A DNA stretch of 64,000 nt from Ceratopteris richardii. Its lineage: Eukaryota > Streptophyta > Polypodiopsida > Polypodiales > Pteridaceae. The translations under genes and the position numbers were made by a program. Within the stretch, counting starts at the first letter, position 1, and every line of letters begins with the position of its first letter. The DNA is taken from positions 199,431,568-199,495,567 of the forward strand of contig CM035407.1 of the NCBI GenBank assembly GCA_020310875.1, given 5' to 3'. The notes beneath the pieces are model-generated. The model was not told where the DNA came from. It saw nothing but the letters and a program-made list of their open reading frames with translations, and ran no database searches. Positions 21,774 to 31,304 of the stretch are shown piece after piece.

Positions 21774-24148
21774 GTCATTGGACGTGTCAAGTGCGTGACT
21801 GTGAAAAGCGGTGTGTATGTGGGTGGTTGTGTAGGTGTGAAGACAGGATTTACAAATGTAGAGTAATTTACAGGGGGGATGGCTGGAGCAGCTTGGTGAA
21901 AAGGGGAAATAGGGGTTATGGTGGGTTGGGGAGGTGAAACTGGTGAGAAGGTTAGTGGGGTGAGAAAGGTGAAAGGGTGTCTTAAAGGTGGGGGAAAGGA
22001 TGGGAAGGATGAAGGGATGAAGGGGTTAACATGTAGACGAGGTGGGGTGGGTACGGGCATGGTGGCATGAATGGGCAGGGCAAAGGCTGTGGCTATGTTG
22101 CCGTGGACTGGTGTGGAGGTGGGAGGAGCAGGTGGTTGAGCGGGGGATATAGGATGGGTTGGTGAAACATGAGGTGAGAGAGGAGTAGATGGTGTGGATG
22201 TTATTTCAAGGATAGTGGTAGTATGTACAACGGTAGTATGTGGTGGGGAGTCGACTAGGATAGCTTCGTCGGTGAAGGATCTTTCCGGACGTAGGCGTGC
22301 ATCTTGCGCCTGGTGGGATGATTGAGCACCTACCGGAACTTGAATATATTCACCGGGCTTCGATAACAGACGAACTCTGTGAGGGTCATATTGGGGGAGT
22401 GGCTTCCTTTGTAAATATCTCAGTGCTTTGACCGGGCCGATGGATTGGACTAGTTCTCTAAACCCTCTGATGTAGACTTCTTCAAATCCTCCGGAGACGA
22501 GTTCTTGTTCGATTAGGGTCTGGCTCTCTTCTTCAGTCAATTTCTTCCATGCCCAGACTTTCTCCATCATACGATATAATTTCTTGATTGCCAGCGTGTA
22601 AGTTGCTGCTTCGAAAGTCTCCTCTTCATGCGTGCTGGTGTCACCTTGTGCATCGGTTTGTTGGCCTTGGCCATCTGTCTGTCCTTGTTCTTGGGAATCA
22701 TGCGTGCCCTGGCTGGCTTCATCGTCACCTTCATCGTCATCGATGGCTGTTCTTTCCTCATCAGAGCTCGACACCACTTGTCCCTGTGGCTGATCCCGCG
22801 GTGTGGTAGGGTAACTCGGCCTTTCAAATTCTTGAGAGAACATTTGTGCCTCTGAAAACTGGAACTCATTTGAGAATGCATCAGGCATTTCAAAATCGAA
22901 TGTTGTGTTTACTGGTTCTGCCTCCATGTGTGGTAATGGGAAAGAAAAGGCTTCCGCACCAATAGTGGTGGGAGCTTCTGCTGTCGTGGTGGTGGGTTCT
23001 GTGGTTGTAGCTGCTTGAGGTGCAACGGTACTAGTAGTGCCCTCCGTTACCACCGGTCTAGATAACCTTATTCGAATGGGTTGTACTGTGGGAGCAGCTT
23101 CTGGTGATCGCTCTGGAGAGGGTTGTGGTGATGGTGACTCTGGCACTTGAAGGCAAGGAATAGTGCCTCTCATGCGCTTACCTGCCCGTGCTCTGCTGGG
23201 CTTCCTGGCTTTCTTCGTAGTTCCTTTGAATGCTTTCAGCTCTTCTCCTGTTAATGCACGTTCAATTGGCAAGTCATAAGCCAAGCACATATAAACAATT
23301 CTTGTCAGCGCACAACATCCATTAAGCACTTTCTTTCGTTCCCATCTGTGTTGTGCCAAATACATTTGATCAATGATCCAGCTCGCCAGATCGACAGTCT
23401 GAGGTCCAGTACAGGCTAAGTACAATCCAAACCATATTCTCTTATGTGGCATGGTGAATCTGTCCTGAGCGGGGAATGCGAAGTGTTGCATGCATATCCG
23501 TAGCGGCTTTGACAGCTCAGGTGTAATTGCTGAGATCTCCTCCCACTTAGTGACATCCCCACGTTTCATAGGGTCTGGAACTAATCTTTCTCGATCTGTG
23601 GGCGTGTGGGTTCCATGAATCTTGATGGCAGCTCTGATTAAATCCTTCGAAAGATAAAATCTTTTGTAAGGTGGATCATCCACTAAAGAAGGCAAAATAA
23701 AAGTTCCTGGGATATCCTTATTCTCTGAGGCCAGCAAAGTAGTGATTAAATAATAACACCTATAAAAGTCGGGTTTGGGCAGAGGATCACTGAAATACTC
23801 CGTGAAGCCGGCTCTGGCCCAAACGTGAGTTAAGTCCTGGGTGTTCTGTAAGCCTTCGAACTCTCTGGAGAAGAATTGGTATTTTCCCCAAGTGCGGTCA
23901 TCAAATGTCAAATTAGATTCAAATATAAATTCCGCATCCGCTAAGGGTCCTGCAAGTTCCTGAAACCAGTGAGAGTTACGGTGTATCTTTTCTGTGTAGC
24001 CCATAGGTGGGTTATCGATCGGCATGGGCCCTGGAAATCCTTGGAATTCGGGCGGTGGAGCAGTCGGGTGGGATTCTGCTCGTAAAACGTTGAGGGGCGC
24101 TGCAACTACGCTGGGGCCTGCTTCTGATGGTCCTTCGTCGGTTTGCAT
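21713..24148 (-). CDS. Accessory ORF A of E, 811 aa, plant-mobile-domain-like N-terminus
   Basis: The ATG at 24148 is 230 bp after the end of pol, in sense orientation. Residues about 50-315 look like one helical globular domain (e.g. YQFFSREFEGLQNTQDLTHVW, WFGLYLACTGPQTVDLASWI, CCALTRIVYMCLAYDLPI). Its layout recalls the putative plant transposon protein domain found next to many plant retroelements; this is a resemblance from memory, not a proven match. A basic RARAGKRMRG patch near 330 could be a nuclear signal. Then come a Pro/Ser/Thr-rich region, an acidic Gln-rich region, a small helical segment (about 510-580) and a His/Pro/Thr-rich tail. No membrane segment is seen. It occupies the place of the env-like gene of Athila elements, but nothing else supports an envelope role. 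Confidence 0.8.
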   Translation of the reverse strand: MQTDEGPSEAGPSVVAAPLNVLRAESHPTAPPPEFQGFPGPMPIDNPPMGYTEKIHRNSHWFQELAGPLADAEFIFESNLTFDDRTWGKYQFFSREFEGLQNTQDLTHVWARAGFTEYFSDPLPKPDFYRCYYLITTLLASENKDIPGTFILPSLVDDPPYKRFYLSKDLIRAAIKIHGTHTPTDRERLVPDPMKRGDVTKWEEISAITPELSKPLRICMQHFAFPAQDRFTMPHKRIWFGLYLACTGPQTVDLASWIIDQMYLAQHRWERKKVLNGCCALTRIVYMCLAYDLPIERALTGEELKAFKGTTKKARKPSRARAGKRMRGTIPCLQVPESPSPQPSPERSPEAAPTVQPIRIRLSRPVVTEGTTSTVAPQAATTTEPTTTTAEAPTTIGAEAFSFPLPHMEAEPVNTTFDFEMPDAFSNEFQFSEAQMFSQEFERPSYPTTPRDQPQGQVVSSSDEERTAIDDDEGDDEASQGTHDSQEQGQTDGQGQQTDAQGDTSTHEEETFEAATYTLAIKKLYRMMEKVWAWKKLTEEESQTLIEQELVSGGFEEVYIRGFRELVQSIGPVKALRYLQRKPLPQYDPHRVRLLSKPGEYIQVPVGAQSSHQAQDARLRPERSFTDEAILVDSPPHTTVVHTTTILEITSTPSTPLSPHVSPTHPISPAQPPAPPTSTPVHGNIATAFALPIHATMPVPTPPRLHVNPFIPSSFPSFPPPLRHPFTFLTPLTFSPVSPPQPTITPISPFHQAAPAIPPVNYSTFVNPVFTPTQPPTYTPLFTVTHLTRPMTWTSHHPPHQHPLHSQHHHI

Positions 24149-24378
24149 GATGACTGATGCGCTAATGAGAAAGATCTGCTACAAAAGATTAACACATTAG
24201 CATGGAAATTAATTATGATCCCATTAAAGTGAGACCGCAATCCCTTTCCATAACTGATGCGTAACCCGTGTAGCCAAGTGCTGTGATGTGATGGATGTAA
24301 TGCTTCTTGCAGCACTAGTGCAAGTCTCTAGACCCTTACACGTTTCAGATCATGCATACAATTCTTGATGAGATGAGA

Positions 24379-27300
24379 TTATGAGTGATGTGTTATGATG
24401 GTGGGTGAATTTATACAAGGTTTAAAGGTTAGTGATTTATTACAAGGTTGTATGTTAGTCGGGGAGTAGTTAGACAATGGGTTAGGGGAAGACGGTTGGA
24501 CACGCTTTGGTATCCATTTCCTAAGAGTCCTTGAGTGGGTGGTGGGTTTCTGCTGAGGGGCAAAAGGTAGTATCGGGTGTGGTGCTATTGAGGGATAGAA
24601 AGATTTGTGAGGGGTATATAATACATGGCTTAAGGGTTGAGCTATGCTACATGGTTTGGGTACCCAAATCTGCGTGGGTGTGGGTCTATGGGTAAGGTAT
24701 TTCTTCGCGATCCAAATTTGTCGAATGCTCGGACCTGTAGAAGAAGGTCGAGGGGATGGTGGATACTGATTCCGTTTCTGCCCTACCTTTTTCTTGTCGA
24801 TCTCTGCTTGGTTGGAGTTCTTCGGTGCTTTTTGTCCTTTTGGCACCCATATTTGTCTGGTGCCGCTTCCTTTGGGTGGCCTAGACTGCTTTCCTTGTTG
24901 TGTCTTCTGATACTGCCGTCGGTCTGGGTTCCTTCGTCGTGGTTGACTCTGTTGTGGTTGAGGTTGAGAGGTCGGATGGACGCTCTGCTTTGGAAAAGAA
25001 GGGAGATCCAACACTTGCGTGACCTGCCCATTAGGAAGTGATTCGTTCTTTAACTTTAATCTAGGCCAGTCCGCAGCAAGTTTGGAAGGATGAGCACCGC
25101 AGGGTGTCGTGCTCATTTGGTCGCTGATGCAACCCACCTGACCGCTGATTGTATCCATCTGCCCTAGCGGTTGGGTAGCTGCCCCTTCTAGTTTGCAGGA
25201 AGTCCCAGGGAAGATCTCCTGTCGTCCTTCTGATTGACAACTGTCTATAGCCAAGCCCGAGTGGGTTGGTGTAGACGTAACGTGACTGAGCTGATCAAAG
25301 ATCTTCCGGTCTTCCGTCGCATGTATTTCATAGGGTCTAGGGTTACAAACCTCCGTCGGAATGCCGTTAGGGAAGTCAAGCGGTATCACTCGCTTCTGCT
25401 CTAAGGTTCCAATCTGTAAGGAGCCTTGTCTAAGATTTAGGTCCACTGAGTGATTGTATAGCCAATCTTGGCCAAGGATTAGGGGTTCTATCAGGTCGTC
25501 ATCATGGCACACTAGTAGCTTCGCTGTCATGGTCATATCCTTAATGAGGATAGGAAGGTCCACCTCACCCATGCAAGGGGTTTCCATGCCTCCTAGGCCT
25601 ATGAGGTATGCCTCAATTGGCCGCATTTCTATTCCTGAATCCTTATAGTGGGACCATCTAATCGCACTAGTCGCAACACCTGAGTCAATTAAAGCCCTGA
25701 GTTCTTGGCAAGGGTTGCCGTGCTCTAGCCTAACTGTAATGAATGGTCTCCTGTCCACTATACTAGGATGAGTGGTTGACTTTACTTGACACATGGCCAT
25801 GGGATATCTGGGTGTAGTTTCCAGATGGTTATAATGTTCTCTCCCTAGTCCTTGTCTTCTTAGCCTCATGCGCTTAATGCGTTCTATGGCTTCTGCCTGA
25901 GCTTCAGCTCGTATTCTGTTTTCTTCCTCCTTACGCTTCTTTGCCAACGTGAGTCGTCTAAGCATATCCTCAGTAAGAGGTTCCTGATATAGCTTGACTC
26001 TACAGCCACTAATATAATTAGGCATTATGTCTCCTTCTAAAGTGGCTAACTGTACTGCTCCACTTGTTGAGAGTCTGTTAATGATCATAGGTCCATAACC
26101 TCGCTTTTCTAACTTCCGTGCGTGCTGTTTCAGCGTATACACGAGAACTAAATCTCCTTCTTTTAAGCCTTTATCTTTCACATGTGCATCAAAATATGCT
26201 TTCTGTCGCTTCTTCGCTGCGTATATTCCTTCTGCTGCTTTCAGCCTGGTTTCTCCTAATCGTTCCAAGTCCATTATTCTTGCTGATAATTCATGGCCGG
26301 TCCACTGATGTTCTTGTGCAACCTTAAGTGTCGGTATCAAGAAGTCCAAAGGAAGCACAGCATTCTGACCAAAAACCATCTGAAAGGGAGTTGCATTGAG
26401 TACGGTCTTGTAGGCCACTTGATATGCCCAAACAACGTGGTGTAACTGTTTGTCCCAATCTGAACGTTTGTTATTCACGAGTTTCGTCAGTACGTTACAA
26501 AGTATCTTGTTAGTGCTTTCAGCCTGACCATTGGCCTGAGGATGATATGGTGCAGATTTCTTGTGAATCACCATAAAATCCTGCAACAGATATTCAATGA
26601 CTTGGTTTAGAAAGTGAGTGCCTCGATCGCTCACTAACTCTATAGGCAATCCATATCTTGTAAATACATTTTCAAATAAGAATTTTGCAGTCGTGTGAGC
26701 ATCATTCTTTTTTGTGGCTTTTGCCTCTACCCATTTGGTTAGATAATCTGTGGCAACAATAATGTATTCCGCATGTGTACCTTTTGCAGGGGGGTTGATG
26801 GGTCCTACAAAGTCTATACCCCACTTTGAAAATGCACGTCCGCCCATCATGGGTTTCAATGGCATTTCATCTCTGCGAGTAGGAAACTGAGTTCTTTGGC
26901 ACACATCACATCTCTTTACATAGGTATGTGCATCCATGTGAAGAGTGGGCCACCATAATCCTGCAAAGAGGATGGCTTTGATTATCCTATCTGGTCCAAA
27001 GTGACCTCCTGCAACACCTTGGTGTGCAGTCTCTAGTATGCTCAGATAATCGCTTTCATGAACGCATTGTCTTAGATATCCATCTCGTCCTCTTTTGTAT
27101 AAATTATCGCCAATAAGTGAATAGCCGTGAGCTTCCTGCTCTAGACTACGTTGTCGAGCTAAGGTCATGCCTTGAGGAAATGTGTTCGTCCTCAAGTATG
27201 TCACTAAAGGTTCACTCCAGTCTGGTGTGAGAGACACGTGATATAATGTAGCATGCTCTACTGGTGGTCTTTCACAACACACCTGGCATTCTTTGCACAA

Positions 27301-28580
27301 CTTGTAGACATCTGCTTCCATCGTAGGCCAATATACTCCTAATCTATGCAGAGTCTGTAGTGTTCGATGTTTTGAATAATGTTTCTTTAGTGCACCTATG
27401 TGTGCTAATTGCAACCAATTCGCATGTTCTGATTCATCTACACAACAAGCAAGAATCTTTTGATTATCCTGTTTATATATGCTTCCTGCCATTATTTGGT
27501 ATCTCTGAGACTTGGTAATCTCTCCTTCTTTGATCTTTATCCTAGGACTCTTGGGTCCGTATGTCAGAATAGGGACTATAGGCTTAGCCCATTCTGGTGC
27601 TATCTCAAGGTTAAACAAGTATGCATCTGGTAATTCATCCACTACTCCTTGAGGAGCTTCTCCTGAGGTTAATCTTGAAAGGTGATCAGCTCTAAGATGC
27701 GTCTTTCCTTTCCTGACTACCACTTCAAAATCATACTCCATGAGTAATAGAAACCAGCGTATTAGTCGTCCTGTGTTACATGGCTTGTTGACTAAGTACA
27801 ATAGGGCTTGATGATCCGTAAAGAACTTGAATTTGTTGGCCAACAAGTAATGCCTGAACTTCTTTACCGCATAGATCATCCCTAATCCTTCTCGTTCCGT
27901 AGTGGTGTAATTTCTTTCTGCTGCGTTCAACTGTCTGCTCGCGTAAGCTATGGGGAGATCTATGTTACCTTCATTCGTGGGTTGTGCTAACACACATCCT
28001 ATGGCGTAATTGGATGCATCCACATGTACATGGAATGGCTTACTCCAATCTGGGGTTGTCAATATAGGTGCTGAGCACAAGCGTCGTTTGAGTTCATTGA
28101 ATGAATTTTCACATTCATTTGTCCAATCGAAATTGGTTAAAAGAGAGTACAAGGGCTTGGCTATGATTGCATACATGTGTATGAATCTCCTATAATAACC
28201 GCAATGGCCCATAAATGCTTGTACCTCTTTCACATTAGTTGGTCTAGGTAATTCTGCAATTACTTTCACCTTTTCTTCATCCGTAGAGATTCCATTTTTT
28301 GACACAATGTGTCCTAGAATTTTGCCTTGTCTGACCATGAAAACGCACTTTTCTGGGTTCAAACAAACCTGATATTCTCGACATTTGTCAAATATTTGCC
28401 TTAACTCTGGGATATGCGTCTGTCTTACATTTGAATGAGCACATATGTCATCGACATAAACTTCCAAGCTCCTACATAAGAATTCCTTAAAAACATGACA
28501 CATGAGTCGCTGGAAAGTGGCGGGTGCATTTGTTAAGCCAAATGGCATCACACGAAATGCAAATATGCCCCATTCAGTGG
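24379..28580 (-). CDS. pol: Pol part 2 of E: RT end, RNase H, duplicated HHCC, integrase, second protease-like domain
   Basis: One open frame of about 1390 codons (numbered from the GTG at 28551) carries the rest of pol after a frameshift. Domains: RT with YVDD (32-35) and thumb; RNase H (about 172-295) with VDAS, TEREGL, TDHQAL and RADHLSR; a first linker plus zinc module H384-x6-H391-x30-C422-x2-C425; a second, H510-x6-H517-x30-C548-x2-C551; integrase core D580, D642, E678 (35 residues between the last two); the integrase C-terminal region to about 860, without chromodomain; then at about 935-1035 a second retropepsin-like domain with ALIDSG (D956) and LILGQDWL. A basic Pro/Gln-rich tail has QIWVPK-type repeats at about 1233, 1278, 1294 and 1344. 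The duplicated zinc module and the extra protease domain are not part of ordinary gypsy pol. The protein would synthesise and integrate the element DNA. Confidence 0.9.
25447..25764 (-). other. Second retropepsin-like domain downstream of integrase (E)
   Basis: Residues about 930-1035 of the second pol frame show a beta-strand lead-in (PFITVRLEH), the catalytic-type ALIDSGVATSAI, and 71 residues after the Asp the hydrophobic-Gly motif LILGQDWLY. This is the order and spacing of a retropepsin. The normal protease of E, in front of RT, has LDSGAG and ILGRPFM 74 residues apart. Confidence 0.75.
26887..27588 (-). other. Tandem duplication of linker plus HHCC module in pol of E
   Basis: Residues about 322-430 and 444-555 align with each other. 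Both have an (S/N)xYK block, a Cys-Val-x-Glu-Ser block, then H-x6-H-x30-C-x2-C with YWPT or WWPT at the same place. The two copies are clearly diverged, so the duplication is old and has been kept in frame. Confidence 0.8.
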
Positions 28581-31304
28581 CAAAAGCCGGTGTTGGTCTT
28601 CAGGAGCAATGGCTACTTGATTATAGCCTGAGAATCCATCAAGAAAGCTGTAAACTTCCTTGCCCGCAACTCTTTCCAATAGATGTTCCGTGATAGGAAG
28701 AGGATAACTGTCTCTAATCGTGGCAGCATTAACTTTTTGAAGGTTAATACACACATGCAATTTTCCATTCTTCTTGGGCACAACCACAATGGGGGATACC
28801 CATTCGGTATGCTCAATTTCGTAAATGAATCCTGCTTCTATCAAGCGATCTATCTCCTCTTTAATCTTCGCAGCGTAGTTATCATTATACGTGTAAGGTT
28901 TCTGTTTTGTCGGTTTTGCATCTGGAGTCATAGGGATTCTATGAGAACATATATCTGGATCTACTCCTTTCAAATCTTTGTAACTCCAAGCAAAAACATC
29001 TCTATATTTGCGCAATAGGGCAACTAATTCTTCTTCTTCTTCCTTCGTCAAATCATGCCCTATGTATGTGCATTTTTCTTCTTCTCCTTCTATGGCAACT
29101 ATTACTTTCTTGGTTTTCTCTCGGTTATCGTATACTTGTCCGTCATTCACCTTTCTATTAGGCATTCGTACCATGATCCTTATATCTTCGATTTCATATT
29201 TCTTGAAGTTCTCGGGTACTTCAAATAAAGATTCTTCTTTTTCTGACATGGTTTCTTTCTTCTTTCTTTTCTTGCCTTCACTTTTAGTAGTCACTTGAGT
29301 GGCTAGCCTTACCTCATTCGTAATTTCCTCGTGTCTCTGAGTGTGAGTCTCTACTTCGAAAAAATATTCTTCCTCTGATGCAAAGGGTGAATCCATGATA
29401 ATTGATTCTAAATCGAAATCGCTTGCATCCTCAAATGCATCAGTGCTAGGTTCACATTCTTCTAAAATTGCATCGCACATGATTGGCTCTATCGTGAAAA
29501 CTGAAATGTCATAGCCATCCTCGTCACAGTGGGGTGTCCATTGTTCTTCATTGATGGTTACATCCATGGTTGCTAGGATTTCTGCCCAACCATGGGGTTC
29601 AAACTCTTCGTCTGGGAATACTACAGGTGCATATGCTGGATCTTGAAGGGTTCGTGGATGTTGTTCTACACCTAAGGTCCTTGTTTCTAATCGTTCTTCC
29701 TCTTGTTTGGCTACTTTACACATCCATAAATGGGTATCCTCATGCAACCAAGAAGGATCTGATTCTAATGAGTGCACGGATTCCGTCTCTACTGGTGTCT
29801 TATGGATGGTGTTCCATTGTATTGGGGGTACATCTCTATGTGAATAGTCTTTAAGATTGACTTTAGTAGTCACTCCTAAATGTTGCAAGTACAAAGAATT
29901 AGTTCCCCAATCTTGTACAATTTGCAACTGACGCATGAATGGTCGTCCCAATATCATCTCATAAGCACGATTTTTCGCAAAGTCACAAATGGCAAAGGTA
30001 TGCTCAAATTCTACACCACAAGTGGTGAGAGATATGCCTTCTAGTAAGCCTAATGGTTTTTCTATATGTCCATCAGCCATTTGTAGTTTCATCCTGGTGG
30101 GTCTGAGTGCTGGCTTACCCCAACGTTTCCACAAAGCGGTCGTAGCTATGGCTACTCCGGCTCCTGAATCTAGGATGGCTTTCGTGGTGTAGCCCTCATG
30201 GGTTATCGGAAGATAAGTGTTACCTTCCTCTCCTTCACTTACGTCTCCAATCTTTTCTACGGGTATTTCTGGTACCTTATTTTGTGATCCTATCTGAGAG
30301 GGTGTGGTAGCAAGCTCGGGGAATTGATTTGCTACATGCTTCCACAATTCTGGTTTTACCTTTAACAATTCCTCCAGAGTGAGATTACACTGTACTTTAG
30401 TGTTCTTGATCACTTCCGTGTTCCTAGGGATCACTGATTCTTCATTCCTCACTATTATCGTGGGAGCTCTCATACTAATAGACTTTGCCTCCCAAGGTCC
30501 TGTGAACTGAGGTAATTCTTGTAAAGAATTAGATTCAAATCCTGTGGGTTCACTCAGTTGTTCCACCTCTACATCATCGTAAATAGAGGGGATGTCTTGG
30601 GGAAATTGTTCCTGCAAATCGTCTATTTCTTGAATAGGAGGATGGGTTCCTTGTTCCTTTCTCCACTTCTCTTCTTGTATTTCTCTCAAAAATTCATGTG
30701 AGTACCTATGTATGGAAGATAGGTTATCTTGACTTTCTGTATTAGGTACTTGAGACAGGGATGCTGCATTCCTTTCCTGTGTCTCTGTGACAATAGGGTT
30801 CCTATGCTGATCCTTTTTCTCTTTGCTTTCTATCAGGTGTTCTAGCCTCTCCATTAGTCCTTGAAAGTGTAGTTCCGGTTTTGTCATGTTATTCCAATTA
30901 AGATATCTAGAGGCTTCAAACAAAGCTTGTGCTAATTCTACCATCTTCATGCAAAGTTTAGTTCTCTCAATTTCTAGATCAGCTCGAGGGTAGTTTTTAC
31001 TCATTTCCGTTACTTGAGGTCCCTCTTTTAATCTAGCCTGATATGCACGAAACATCATGTCTAGATCTTCTGGTATGGGTTCCGCCAAAACTGATCCTGA
31101 TTTTTGAGCTGGGTTTTCTTGGTTTAATTCTTGTGAAGTCAATTCTTGTATTTTGGCTCTAGATTCCCTTATACTTCCTTCCAACTCACTTATCTTTTTA
31201 CTCCACTTTCTCTTGATTCTTTCTCTAGAATCTTTCCAAGACTTTGTCTTTTTACTGCTAGATTCTGCAACTTCACTAGTTCCGGCTACTTTCTCTGGAT
31301 TAAG
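28548..31304 (-). pseudogene. pol: Pol part 1 of E: protease and RT N-terminal half (frameshifted)
   Basis: This frame continues gag after a single TAG. There is no ATG for the first 80 or so codons, which supports readthrough rather than separate initiation. After a long acidic/Gln-rich linker, the retropepsin has ILDSGAG (catalytic Asp codon 30170-30168) and ILGRPFM. The RT starts near 28950 with FIYEIEHTEWVSPIVVVPKK and has the motif-A FLDGFSGYNQ. The conserved (V/I)D(Y/F)RKLN block reads INLQKVN here. The frame fails after APEDQH at about 28588-28592, where roughly four bases are missing compared with the family. It then reads out of frame to a TGA at 28550-28548. The remainder of pol continues in the other frame. 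This is the one clear lesion in the element. Confidence 0.85.

Noticed and set aside
19653..24148. Envelope-like genes of element E
   Set aside because: Position fits an Athila env-like gene, but I see no signal peptide, transmembrane segment or cleavage site in either ORF.
24637..25041. Plus-strand frame of 134 codons inside E (and other plus-strand frames within 19.7-33.8 kb)
   Set aside because: Antisense shadow of the pol and accessory frames; composition mirrors the sense codons and no domain is recognisable.
31184..31186. Independent start of E pol at 31184
   Set aside because: The codon is TTG, not ATG, and the frame is open back to the amber codon of gag; readthrough is the simpler reading.
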